A DNA stretch of 64,000 nt, taken from the NCBI RefSeq assembly GCF_007830595.1, contig NZ_VLLD01000011.1. One strand, written 5' to 3'. The translations under genes and the position numbers were made by a program. Position 1 is the first letter of the stretch. Each line of letters begins with the position of its first letter. Below are positions 15,118 to 24,192 of the stretch, in pieces. This DNA comes from Treponema_B putidum (lineage in GTDB: Bacteria; Spirochaetota; Spirochaetia; Treponematales; Treponemataceae). Under the pieces are notes generated by a model. That model searched no databases, was not told where the DNA came from, and saw nothing but the letters and a program-made list of their open reading frames with translations.

Positions 15118-17010
15118 ATGTTAACTGATGTTATTGAACGAGAAAAGGATAAAATTTATGAAGAATTCAACAATGAATTTCCTTTAGAAAGAGTACGAAA
15201 TTTAACTTTGGAAGAATATACAAATACGGAGAGGAGTAACTCATTTTGTTATTGGGTTGAGAAAAAAACAGAAAAGCTAGGCTCAATATGGGGCGGATCA
15301 GCTTATAAATTTGGAATATTTAAAATAGGCGGTAAAATAAAGGGGAGAAATGGAACTTTATCCGACAATGAATATGCTTGGTATAGTAAATACGGGAAAG
15401 ATCGACAGGAAGCCTATGAAAATGTACACTCAAATATAATCAGAATTATTGAAGCATCTCAAAAAGGTCATTTTGAAGAAATAGATTTAATTGATTTAGG
15501 CGATGCATATAAATGGAAAATTGCTTTTTTATACTCTAATAAAAAACTGCTAAATATTTATTTACCAAAAGCAATATTATATTTAGCAAATAAATATGAT
15601 AACAATTTCACTATTAACAGTCCCATTTCAAAAATGCAGCAAATTATACTTTCAAACACTGATTCTAAAAAAACTATATGGCAAAAAGGAGATGAATTAT
15701 GGAGTATTTGGGAAAATAGTCCGGAAGCAAAAAAAGATAATACTGAACAAGAAGAGGATGAACCTGATACAAATGATTTAATCCTCAAAACAAATATACA
15801 AAATTACAAAAACTTCCTTAAAAAGCACCACAATATAATTTTACACGGTGCTCCCGGAACCGGGAAAACTTATCTTGCAAAGCAGATAGCTAAACTCATG
15901 GATGCAGAAACGGAATTTGTTCAGTTTCATCCAAGTTATGACTATACGGATTTTGTTGAAGGGTTAAGACCTGTAAATAATACCGATAAAACTAACATGA
16001 TGTTTGAACGCAAGGATGGAGCCTTTAAGGCTTTCTGTAAAAAAGCCGTTAAGAATTTACAAGATAGTAAAAAATCTATTCATGAAATGCAGAAAGAAGT
16101 TTCCTTCAAAGATAAATTTTTTGAATTGCTTGATAAGATACGTAATGGAGATTTAAAGGAGTTACAGCAAAGAACAAACATTCCTCTGGATATTTTACAA
16201 GTAACAGATAATGATAATATCGTTGTTAAAACAAAGGCTTCCGGGAAAGAAACAACATACATTGTTTCTTACGATCGTCTTGAAAAACTGTCAAAAGTGT
16301 TTGTTGATAAACAAAGTTTGGATAATATAAAAAATATTGATAAAGAATTTAGAAATGTGATAGGAGGCTCTCATTCTTCTGCATATTGGGCTGCATTAAA
16401 TTGGATTTATACAAATCAAAATTCTTCAAGTATTTTGGAAATCTCTGAACCTATAAAGCAAAAAGATTTTATTTTTATTATTGATGAAATCAATCGTGGA
16501 GAAATAAGTAAAATTTTTGGAGAACTTTTCTTCTCCGTTGATCCCGGTTATCGTGGTAAAAAAGGACTGGTAAAAACACAGTATCAGAATCTGGTTGAAA
16601 CAGGCGACATTTTTGAAGACGGTTTTTATGTTCCCGAAAATGTTTACATCATCGGTACGATGAACGATATTGACCGCAGCGTTGAAAGCATGGATTTTGC
16701 TATGAGACGAAGGTTTGCTTTTAAAGAAATTAAGGCAGCTCAAAGTGCGGAAAATTTTGAGCTTTCAGAAAACACAAAAACACGTATGGAGAGCCTTAAC
16801 AATGCAATAAGCAAAATTGACGGTCTTAATTCTGCATATCATATAGGAGCAGCTTACTTTAAGCAATTGGATGATGACATGGAAACTTCCGATGAACTAT
16901 GGGAAAATTCCCTGCATGATCTTCTTGTTGAATATTTAAAAGGAAACGGAAATGAAGAAAGCAATCTTGAATTATTAAAGAATGCTTTTGATATGATAAA
17001 TATTGAATAA
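15118..17010 (+). CDS. mcrB: McrB-like GTPase/AAA+ subunit of type IV restriction system
   Basis: The 630-residue protein has an N-terminal domain of about 210 residues (with FCYWVEKKTEKLGSIWGG) of unknown specificity, then an AAA+ motor: ILHGAPGTGKTYLAKQIA (Walker A), VQFHPSYDYTDFVEGLRP (McrB-type), FIFIIDEINRGEISKIFGE (Walker B) and IIGTMNDIDRSVESMDFAMRRRFAF (the MNTxDRS-like McrB signature, here MNDIDRS). McrB hydrolyses GTP and recognises modified DNA through its N-terminal domain. mcrC starts 5 bases downstream. N-terminal domains vary among McrB proteins, and this one sets the unknown target. Confidence 0.92.
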   Translation: MLTDVIEREKDKIYEEFNNEFPLERVRNLTLEEYTNTERSNSFCYWVEKKTEKLGSIWGGSAYKFGIFKIGGKIKGRNGTLSDNEYAWYSKYGKDRQEAYENVHSNIIRIIEASQKGHFEEIDLIDLGDAYKWKIAFLYSNKKLLNIYLPKAILYLANKYDNNFTINSPISKMQQIILSNTDSKKTIWQKGDELWSIWENSPEAKKDNTEQEEDEPDTNDLILKTNIQNYKNFLKKHHNIILHGAPGTGKTYLAKQIAKLMDAETEFVQFHPSYDYTDFVEGLRPVNNTDKTNMMFERKDGAFKAFCKKAVKNLQDSKKSIHEMQKEVSFKDKFFELLDKIRNGDLKELQQRTNIPLDILQVTDNDNIVVKTKASGKETTYIVSYDRLEKLSKVFVDKQSLDNIKNIDKEFRNVIGGSHSSAYWAALNWIYTNQNSSSILEISEPIKQKDFIFIIDEINRGEISKIFGELFFSVDPGYRGKKGLVKTQYQNLVETGDIFEDGFYVPENVYIIGTMNDIDRSVESMDFAMRRRFAFKEIKAAQSAENFELSENTKTRMESLNNAISKIDGLNSAYHIGAAYFKQLDDDMETSDELWENSLHDLLVEYLKGNGNEESNLELLKNAFDMINIE

Positions 17011-17015
17011 TTTTT

Positions 17016-18368
17016 ATGGCTATTTTTAAGACAACAGACAATAACGGCGGTAAACGCTTGCAAGCCATTAATCAAGAATACGAAGAAACAGATTTTAAGG
17101 CCGCCGTAAATGATATAAAAAGAATTTCAAACAAAACGCTTGCAGAACTTTCAACGGAGGAAAACCTTTTGATATTTCCGACAAAGTTGGAAGATTCCGC
17201 AGACTTACTAAAAGAGTCAAAACTCGGAAGCCTTACAAAATCAGACAAGGAAGAAGATTATATTTTTTCTACGGAAAATATAGCGGGATTCATTGGCATA
17301 AATGATACTGATATTTCCATAACCTCACGATTTGCAAAAAACGAAGAAGATTTTTTTCTTCATTACATGATTCAAAAAGTATTAAACCTTAATATTACAA
17401 ACCTCAATTTTTCATCTTCACAAGAAAGTGTATTAAACTTACTTATTTATATATTCCCACGGCTTTTGCAAAAAGCTCTCTCTCAAGGCATGTATAAAGA
17501 ATATAAAACTTTTCATAAAAATGATGAAAACGTCAGGGGCGTCATTGAGATTTCCCGTCATATTCAAAAAAATATTCCATTTGAAGGAAAGATTTCATAC
17601 AAAACAAGAGAATATTCTTATGACAATACAACAACAGAACTTATACGGCACACGATTGAATATATCTCAGCCAAAAAAGATATTGCCGGTATTTTAACTT
17701 CTTCTCAAGAAATTCGTGATGCTGTCAAAACAATCAAAATGGCAACGACTCTTTACAATTCAGGTGAAAGACAAAAAATAATAGCTGTTGCTATAAAAAA
17801 ACAAAACCATCCATATTTTACCTATTATGTTCCGCTAAAAAAATTATGTATTCAAATTCTTCAAAATAAAAAAATAAAATTTGCACGGCAGAAGAATCGT
17901 GTATATGGAATTTTATTTGATGTTTCATGGCTTTGGGAACAATACCTTGCAACAATATTAAAACAAATCGGATTTTTTCACCCTGAAAATAGAAAAGGAG
18001 TAGGGAGTATATCTGTTTTAACCAATAATATCGGCCGATTTATTCCTGATTTTTATAGAGATGACTTTGTGCTTGATGCAAAATATAAACCTTTTGATAA
18101 AAGGAATCCGCCTTCCGATGATTTAGCCCAAGTTATAGCATATATGCATATTATAAAAACTATGAAGGGAGCTTACATATATCCATCTGAAAATGAAAAT
18201 GAGACAATTTTAAATGAGTTAGGAGAAATACAGGGAATTGGAGGGATGCTTTACCTATGTCCTTTTTATATTCCGCAAAATTGCAGCACTTTTTCGGAGT
18301 TTTCAGAAAAAATAAGAGAAAAAATGGAATCAAAATTAAGAAGATGGATAAATTCAGATGAATTCTGA
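17016..18368 (+). CDS. mcrC: McrC-like nuclease subunit
   Basis: The 450-residue protein has the McrC layout: a helical N-terminal adaptor, a middle region with YKEYKTFHKNDENVRGVIE, and a C-terminal PD-(D/E)XK nuclease. The latter shows RFIPDFYRDD then FVLDAKYK (the D and D-x-K active-site residues) and DDLAQVIAYMHI. McrC binds the McrB ring and cuts modified DNA. The gap to mcrB is 5 bases, so they form one operon. A predicted terminator lies at 18589-18610. Confidence 0.92.
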   Translation: MAIFKTTDNNGGKRLQAINQEYEETDFKAAVNDIKRISNKTLAELSTEENLLIFPTKLEDSADLLKESKLGSLTKSDKEEDYIFSTENIAGFIGINDTDISITSRFAKNEEDFFLHYMIQKVLNLNITNLNFSSSQESVLNLLIYIFPRLLQKALSQGMYKEYKTFHKNDENVRGVIEISRHIQKNIPFEGKISYKTREYSYDNTTTELIRHTIEYISAKKDIAGILTSSQEIRDAVKTIKMATTLYNSGERQKIIAVAIKKQNHPYFTYYVPLKKLCIQILQNKKIKFARQKNRVYGILFDVSWLWEQYLATILKQIGFFHPENRKGVGSISVLTNNIGRFIPDFYRDDFVLDAKYKPFDKRNPPSDDLAQVIAYMHIIKTMKGAYIYPSENENETILNELGEIQGIGGMLYLCPFYIPQNCSTFSEFSEKIREKMESKLRRWINSDEF

Positions 18369-18388
18369 TAAAATCGATTTACGTACAA

Positions 18389-18524
18389 ATGGTAAAAGAG
18401 ATTGTAAAAGCCGAAAAAACAATCGGAGGGAGATATAAAGTTATCGACACTTATTGATTATGTTGATAGTATTGGAATGGGGCTGGAAATAAAAATATAC
18501 CCTAAAGCTGTAATATATTTATGA
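18389..18524 (+). pseudogene. possible degraded antitoxin/XRE-type gene tail
   Basis: Downstream of mcrC a short frame from ATG 18389 (MVKEIVKAEK) ends at about 18460. An overlapping frame then continues as LSTLIDYVDSIGMGLEIKIYP to a stop at 18522-18524. The latter resembles the conserved tail of XRE-type antitoxins (TL..YI.A.G..LEI). It appears to be a frameshifted or truncated remnant. The identification rests on a short stretch only. Confidence 0.35.
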
Positions 18525-18588
18525 AAGTAAAAATGATTTAATCCTGCCGATTTAAGGCAATTACCTCTAACCGGCAGGAGAAAGACTG

Positions 18589-18610
18589 TAAGGCCTTAGC
18601 CTTATTTTTT
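18589..18610 (+). terminator. terminator after the mcrBC region
   Basis: TAAGGC (18589-18594), a 4-base loop, GCCTTA (18599-18604) and TTTTTT (18605-18610) form a compact intrinsic terminator on the plus strand, overlapping the 3' end of the minus-strand peptidase. A second stem, CCTGCCG/CGGCAGG, lies just upstream (18543-18578). Confidence 0.6.
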
Positions 18611-20572
18611 AAGATATTTTTCAAACCAGTTAAATATCTCGGTTAAGCGGCGGATTCGATGCTTGGGCTTTCCTGTTCGGGAGAGATCATGATTTTCTCC
18701 ATGGAACAAGACAAGCTTTGCCTCGCAGCCGTGATATTTTAGAGCAGTAAACATCTGGAAGGCACAGGCTTCAAAGCAGCGGTAGTCCTCATCCGATTGA
18801 ATAAAAAGAGTCGGTGTTTTGCACTTATCGGCATATTTGAGGGGGCTGTGATCCCACATTTTTTCTACGCCCTTCCAAGGAGTAACTCCTCCGTTTTGGT
18901 CGGAATTAAAATAGTAACCGATATCGGTAATTCCGAATTTGGATATCCAGTTTGAAATTGAACGCTGGGAGCAGGCTGCAGCAAAGCGGTTTGTGTGGCC
19001 GATTATCCAGTTTGTCATAAAGCCTCCGTAAGAACCGCCCATAACGCCTACTTTTTCCTTGTCGATATCCTTATACTTCTTTAGAACCTCATCTGTAAGC
19101 TTCATTAAATCGGAGTAGTCGATTGTTCCGTATTTGCCACGAATATCTGCAAAGGCTCGTCCCATTCCGTCGGCACCGCGGGGATTTGTAAAAAACACAA
19201 AGTAACCTGATTGAGCTAAAAACTGCATCTCGTGGTAAAAGATTGAACCGTAAACGGTCTTAGGCCCGCCGTGAATGCTCAAGATACCGGGATATTTTTT
19301 TCCGGCCTTGTAGTTTAAGGGCTTTAAAACAAAGCCGTGGAGTTTGACACCGTCATTGGTAAATTCGAATTCTTCAGGCACAATCTTTTGCAATTTTGAA
19401 GCATAGGTATTATGCTTTGTAAGGCAGTTTTCTTTTTTATCTTCAAAAAGATAAACCTCTTGTAATTCCTGTTTTCTAAAACCTATAAAAAGAATTTTTT
19501 CTTCATGAACGGCAAAGCAGTCCACAGAACCTTTTTCGGTAATAAGCTGTTTTAATTCTCCTTTTTCGTCAATGACATTTACAAAGGAAGAATCGTCCTC
19601 GGTTGTAATAAAATAATATTTTCCGTCTTTGACATGGGAATTGGCACCGCCTCCGTATCTTGAATCGGAACCCACGGAATTCCATAAGCTCTTATCGTAA
19701 TCCTTGGGCGAAATCATCTTCGCTCCTGTTCCGGTTTTAGGGATAAGATAAATATCGGCATCTTGGTTTACGCCGTATTTTTTCCCGTCGGCACCGGTAT
19801 AAAGAATTTTGTCCCCAAAGAATTTGGCATCGGCATACATAAAATCTTGACCGGCATTTAAGAGCTTTGCCTTTTTTGTTTTTAAGGGCATGAGCATCAG
19901 CTCATTATAGATGGGCATCTTGTCGGTATAGGTCGATTTTGTAAATAAAATTTCTTGGGTCTTTTTATCAAAATCAAAACCGTCAACCTGTGTAAACTCA
20001 TCGGTTAGAGCAGACCCTTTCATGTTTGAAAGATTATAAACAAAAAGACGGTTTCTCTTGCGTGAGGTAAAGCCGCCCCCGTTACTCCAAAACGGAATCT
20101 CTTCAAAGGTTTCATAATCAGCCTCGTCTTTTTTTGCTTCTTCTGCCTTTTCTTTAGGCAGCTTTTTGAAAGGGTCATCCTTCCACGAGTGTAGAACAAC
20201 AGCCGTCTTTTTATCGGCAAATTCCATTTTTAAAACGGGATGGGGAAAGGTGTAGGCAAGCAAGGCCTCACCGCCCGAAACAGGGATTGAATAAACAAAG
20301 GTTTTCTCTTTTTCTTCCTTTTCTTTTTTTGTTCTTCTTGCAGAAAAAAGAAGGCGATCACCGTCAAAGCCGTAAAAAGAATTTACGTCCTCGCCCGTAA
20401 GCTGCTTTGTCTTTTTTGTTTCCATGTCCAAAAGAAAAAGAGCCTTATTATAATCGTTTTCGGTTAGATCGGCATGAGCACAAATATAGGCTGCATATCT
20501 TCCGTCTTCCGAAAATTTAAGGTTACTTAAAAATGAGTAATTTTTAAAATCGTCTAACTTTATTGTTTTCAT
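18602..20572 (-). CDS. S9 prolyl oligopeptidase-family serine peptidase
   Basis: The protein is about 656 residues from the ATG at 20572, with AAGGAG 7 bases upstream. The first 390 residues are a WD/beta-propeller-like region (FSEDGRYAAYIC, FYGFDGDRLLFSARR). The alpha/beta-hydrolase domain has SIHGGPKTVYGS, the nucleophile GVMGGSYGGFM (Ser near residue 517), the acid FIQSDEDYRC and the histidine HGENHDLSRTG. This is the acylaminoacyl-peptidase/dipeptidyl-peptidase type, removing residues from short peptides. No signal peptide is visible, so it is probably cytoplasmic and part of peptide catabolism. Confidence 0.93.
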   Translation of the reverse strand: MKTIKLDDFKNYSFLSNLKFSEDGRYAAYICAHADLTENDYNKALFLLDMETKKTKQLTGEDVNSFYGFDGDRLLFSARRTKKEKEEKEKTFVYSIPVSGGEALLAYTFPHPVLKMEFADKKTAVVLHSWKDDPFKKLPKEKAEEAKKDEADYETFEEIPFWSNGGGFTSRKRNRLFVYNLSNMKGSALTDEFTQVDGFDFDKKTQEILFTKSTYTDKMPIYNELMLMPLKTKKAKLLNAGQDFMYADAKFFGDKILYTGADGKKYGVNQDADIYLIPKTGTGAKMISPKDYDKSLWNSVGSDSRYGGGANSHVKDGKYYFITTEDDSSFVNVIDEKGELKQLITEKGSVDCFAVHEEKILFIGFRKQELQEVYLFEDKKENCLTKHNTYASKLQKIVPEEFEFTNDGVKLHGFVLKPLNYKAGKKYPGILSIHGGPKTVYGSIFYHEMQFLAQSGYFVFFTNPRGADGMGRAFADIRGKYGTIDYSDLMKLTDEVLKKYKDIDKEKVGVMGGSYGGFMTNWIIGHTNRFAAACSQRSISNWISKFGITDIGYYFNSDQNGGVTPWKGVEKMWDHSPLKYADKCKTPTLFIQSDEDYRCFEACAFQMFTALKYHGCEAKLVLFHGENHDLSRTGKPKHRIRRLTEIFNWFEKYLKK

Positions 20573-20642
20573 CAAAGTTCTCCTTTAAATTTTTGTTAAA
20601 TAAGTATAACAGTATCGGACAGTTTGAACAAGTGGAGGAAAG

Positions 20643-22799
20643 CTATAAGTGCCCATATTTTGAAATTAAAACTACAGTTGTACGTGCAAGCACTACATAT
20701 ATTTGTTGGTTCATAATCTGCTCGGCTTTTTCTTCATCTGAAAAATCTTTTCCGTTCGTGTAAGAAGTGTCGATCAGCCGGTACCAAGATGTCCCGCTTA
20801 AAGATGGAGGGGGCAGCTTTACCGTTATGTCGTTATTATAACTATTTACCATAACATAAAAATCATTGTCGTCCTCGTCGCTTTCCAAATTAATTTTATT
20901 GCCGTCTATTAAAAATGCTAAAAAATTTGAAGGCACTCCCCAATTTGGGGATTGTGCATTATAATCAAACCATGTAATATCATTTGGGCTTCCGTTACTT
21001 TTAGGTACACCTGTAAAAAAATGATTTCTTAAAAAAGAAAAATGAGCCTTTCTTAAATTGATAAGTTTTTTGGTAAATTCGAGCAAGTCCTTATTTTCAT
21101 TTAAAAGCTCCCAATCAAACCAAGATATTTCATTATCCTGACAATAAGTATTATTGTTTCCGTTTTGTGTACGGAATACTTCATCTCCCATATTCATCAT
21201 AGGTGTGCCGGCTGAAAGAATAAGAGTTGTCAAAATATTTTTTGCAGACCTCATCCGCATTCTTTCAATTTCGACAGATGCAGGCCCTTCTATTCCATGA
21301 TTATAGCTCAAATTTTCATTTGAGCCGTCCCGGTTATTTTCCCCATTTTCTTCGTTATGTTTTTCGGAATAGCTTAATAAATCGCAAAGAGTAAAGCCGT
21401 CATGACAGCAAACAAAATTGATTGACTGATAAGGCCGTCTGCCTTTTTGAGAATATAAATCCGCAGAACCGGTTACTCTGGCTGCCAAGTGTCTTATATC
21501 AGGATTGGGCTTCAGCCAAAACTCTCTGACGGAGTTACGGAATAAATCGTTCCATTCCGCCCAGCGTCCGGGAAATTTTCCTACCATGTACGCACCGGCT
21601 GCATCCCAAGCTTCAGCTATAATCTTTGTAGAACGAAGCACGGAATCATCTGCAATGGCCTGTATGATAAAAGCGTTGTAATCTATACCTCCGGTTTTAT
21701 CGCGGGCCAGAACAGGAGCCAAATCAAAACGGAAGCCGTCCACGTGCATTTCAGTTACCCAATACCGCAGGCAATCCAATATAAATTTTATAACTGGAAT
21801 TTCCGAAGCTTTTAAACTGTTACCGCAGCCTGAAAAGTTTTTATAATAGAGCTTATTATCTTCAAGATGATAGTAAATGGAATTATCCAATCCCTTAAAA
21901 GAAAAAACGGGGCCGTTTTCATTTCCTTCTGCGGTATGGTTAAACACCACATCTAAGATTATCTCGATACCTGCTTTATGAAATTCCCTGACCATAAATT
22001 TAAACTCGTTTACTGCATTGCCAGGGTCTTCGGCATAGAGGGCCTTAGGTGCAAAAAAAGAAATTGTACTGTAGCCCCAATAGTTTTTTAGCCGAATGCC
22101 GGTTTTAGGATTTACATTCATATTTTCGTTTTCATCAAAATCAAAAACGGGCAAGAGCTCAAGAGATGTGATACCCAGATTTTTTAAATATGGAATGAGT
22201 TCTACAAGGCCTGAATATTTACCTCGTTTTATAGGACTTATTTTATCGTTTAAAAAAGAAAAGCCTTTTACATGAGCCTCATATATTACACAGTTTTGAA
22301 GAGGAATATTTAAGGGCTTATCTCCCTGCCAATCGAATTCCCTATCATCTACAACTACACATTTTGGGAAACCCTTTGCCGTTCTTTTATGCTGATTTTT
22401 ACCGCCTGAAGCCTTGCTCTCTCTTTGGTTAAAAGTTTGTTCCGAATTAAATACGGAATGAGAACTTATGAGTTTTGCATAAGGGTCAAGCAAGTAATTA
22501 TTTTCATCGAATAAGAAACCCGATGCAGGTGAAAACTCTCCATCGGCCGTATATAAATAAAAAGCCCAACTTTTTAAACCCGCTGCAAACACATGCCAAA
22601 CATCACCAGTTTTATTTACTTTAGGGTCAAGTCTATAAGATACGGCAGGATCGGCATCATCTACTGCTTCAAATAAGTGTAGAACTATCTCTTTTGCATT
22701 CCGTGAAAAGATGCTGAAATTCACTCCATCTCGGCTTAATTTTGCACCTAAGGGATCAGTTTTTCCTTGAAAAAAAGATAAATCGTTCATATTCATCAT
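20643..22799 (-). CDS. glgX: glycogen debranching enzyme / isoamylase (GH13)
   Basis: The 718-residue protein has an N-terminal CBM48-like beta domain (PLGAKLSRDGVNFSIFSRNA) and a GH13 barrel with NYWGYSTISFFAP, LDVVFNHTAEGNE, VDGFRFDLAPV (nucleophile Asp), KIIAEAWDA (acid Glu) and CCHDGFTLCDL (third Asp). This is the GlgX/isoamylase arrangement cleaving alpha-1,6 branches in glycogen-like glucans. No clear ribosome site precedes the ATG cluster at 22799-22788. A TATACT lies 3 bases upstream, so the transcript may be nearly leaderless. It is divergent from the sensor-ATPase gene. Confidence 0.9.
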   Translation of the reverse strand: MMNMNDLSFFQGKTDPLGAKLSRDGVNFSIFSRNAKEIVLHLFEAVDDADPAVSYRLDPKVNKTGDVWHVFAAGLKSWAFYLYTADGEFSPASGFLFDENNYLLDPYAKLISSHSVFNSEQTFNQRESKASGGKNQHKRTAKGFPKCVVVDDREFDWQGDKPLNIPLQNCVIYEAHVKGFSFLNDKISPIKRGKYSGLVELIPYLKNLGITSLELLPVFDFDENENMNVNPKTGIRLKNYWGYSTISFFAPKALYAEDPGNAVNEFKFMVREFHKAGIEIILDVVFNHTAEGNENGPVFSFKGLDNSIYYHLEDNKLYYKNFSGCGNSLKASEIPVIKFILDCLRYWVTEMHVDGFRFDLAPVLARDKTGGIDYNAFIIQAIADDSVLRSTKIIAEAWDAAGAYMVGKFPGRWAEWNDLFRNSVREFWLKPNPDIRHLAARVTGSADLYSQKGRRPYQSINFVCCHDGFTLCDLLSYSEKHNEENGENNRDGSNENLSYNHGIEGPASVEIERMRMRSAKNILTTLILSAGTPMMNMGDEVFRTQNGNNNTYCQDNEISWFDWELLNENKDLLEFTKKLINLRKAHFSFLRNHFFTGVPKSNGSPNDITWFDYNAQSPNWGVPSNFLAFLIDGNKINLESDEDDNDFYVMVNSYNNDITVKLPPPSLSGTSWYRLIDTSYTNGKDFSDEEKAEQIMNQQIYVVLARTTVVLISKYGHL

Positions 22800-22826
22800 T
22801 AAAGTATAGTATGTATTTCAAATTTA

Positions 22827-22835
22827 TGCTATAAT
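22827..22835 (+). promoter_or_regulatory. extended -10 promoter of the 22860 gene
   Basis: TGCTATAAT is a perfect extended -10 (TGn-TATAAT) 25 bases before the ATG at 22860. Its predicted start near 22842 lies after a possible GTG start at 22836, which supports the ATG. Confidence 0.65.
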
Positions 22836-22859
22836 GTGAGCGATATTTTAAAGGAAATA

Positions 22860-24167
22860 ATGATGAAAAAAGTCCCTATAATAAGCACAATACAGACTAC
22901 AGTGAATGGATTAAAAGCAGTTGCACAAAAACAAAACATAGAAAATGTCGATATTGCAGTCCTTGATAAATATGAAAACATTGTTTCGTTTTTTAAATAT
23001 GAAATGCCCGAAATCAAAATCATCGATTTCGGGGATCCGAATATCGATGCCGAAGCTTGTGTTAAGGTTATAAAAGATGACCCATGGCTTTTATTCGGAG
23101 GAATTATAGCCATTACCAACAGCCGTCAAGAAAAGGCAAAACTTGAACAAATAAAGGAACCTAACTTTCTATTTGTATGCACAAGAAAAGATTTTGAAAA
23201 AAATACCGAACAGATTATAAAAATTTTAAACCAACATCAGCATTTTCTTTTTAACAGAGGAATGCATCAGCGGCCTGACGAAAAAGAAACAGGTCATTTT
23301 GTAAGCGATACCGATCCCTTTGAAATAGTTTTCTATGCTAACTTGATAGGAACCTATCTTTACAATACCGACAGAGTTAATGAAGAGGAAAGGTCTTCTT
23401 TACAAACGGCAATGATGGAATTTTTACTTAATGCCGTAGAACACGGAAACTGCAACATCTCTTACGAAGAAAAAAATAAATGGCTGAAAAGCGGAAAAAA
23501 TATGCTGGACTTAATTGCCGAAAAGCAAAAGCAGCCTGAAATAAAAAAGAAGAAGGTGTATATCACATATTCGGTATTACCTGAAAAAACAAGGATAACT
23601 ATAAAGGATGAAGGTAACGGTTTTGACTGGAAAAGCCATCTTGAAGCCGACTTTGAAGCAGGCCTTCACGGTATGGGCATTAAACTTTCTCAAACCCTTG
23701 TAAAAAATATACGCTACAATAATATTGGGAATGAGGTCTCATTTGAGGTAAAAAATCAAAGAAACATAGCAAACCTTACGCCTGCTATTTTAAAAGCTCA
23801 GCAATTACTAACCTTCAAACACATGCAGATTGTTTGCCGCGAAAACGAGGATTCAAGCGATCTTTTCTATATAAGTTCGGGACGCTATGCCGTCTATGTA
23901 AATAATAAATTAATGTCGGTTTTAACACCGGCTGATATTTTTATAGGCGAAATGGCGTTTTTAATGAATGACAGAAGATCTGCGACGGTCGTATCCATTG
24001 GAGAAGGCTCGCTAATTAAAATTCCTAAAATGAATTTTATGAAACTGATAGAAGAATACCCTCATTACGGTATTTTCTTATCACGCTTGTTGGCAAACCG
24101 CTTAGCCCGTCAGTCAAAGATTACGGCAAAACTAAAAGAAGAGCAAGAAAACTGCAACAAGTACTAA
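22860..24167 (+). CDS. three-domain signalling protein: receiver-like, HATPase, cNMP-binding
   Basis: The start is ATG ATG at 22860/22863, after AAGGA. Residues 1-130 resemble a receiver-like alpha/beta fold (VDIAVLDKYENIVSFF, then LLFGGIIAITNS). Residues 150-320 are an HATPase_c domain of the anti-sigma/RsbW sort, with MMEFLLNAVEHGN (N box), ITIKDEGNGFDW (G1) and GLHGMGIKLSQ (G2). Residues 330-430 are a Crp-type cyclic-nucleotide domain (LFYISSGRYAVYVNN, FIGEMAFLMNDRRSATV). There is no DNA-binding domain or histidine phosphoacceptor. It may be an anti-sigma-like kinase controlled by a small ligand; the partner is not identifiable here. Confidence 0.8.
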   Translation: MMKKVPIISTIQTTVNGLKAVAQKQNIENVDIAVLDKYENIVSFFKYEMPEIKIIDFGDPNIDAEACVKVIKDDPWLLFGGIIAITNSRQEKAKLEQIKEPNFLFVCTRKDFEKNTEQIIKILNQHQHFLFNRGMHQRPDEKETGHFVSDTDPFEIVFYANLIGTYLYNTDRVNEEERSSLQTAMMEFLLNAVEHGNCNISYEEKNKWLKSGKNMLDLIAEKQKQPEIKKKKVYITYSVLPEKTRITIKDEGNGFDWKSHLEADFEAGLHGMGIKLSQTLVKNIRYNNIGNEVSFEVKNQRNIANLTPAILKAQQLLTFKHMQIVCRENEDSSDLFYISSGRYAVYVNNKLMSVLTPADIFIGEMAFLMNDRRSATVVSIGEGSLIKIPKMNFMKLIEEYPHYGIFLSRLLANRLARQSKITAKLKEEQENCNKY

Positions 24168-24192
24168 AATGAATAGTTAATATAAAAATTCA

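Noticed and set aside
18389..18460. Small protein gene from ATG 18389
   Set aside because: It has only 23 codons and the plausible homology lies in the next frame; kept as a likely relic, not a gene.
22836..22859. GTG start for the three-domain signalling protein
   Set aside because: It lies directly after an extended -10 box, upstream of the predicted transcript start; the ATG pair at 22860 has a ribosome site.
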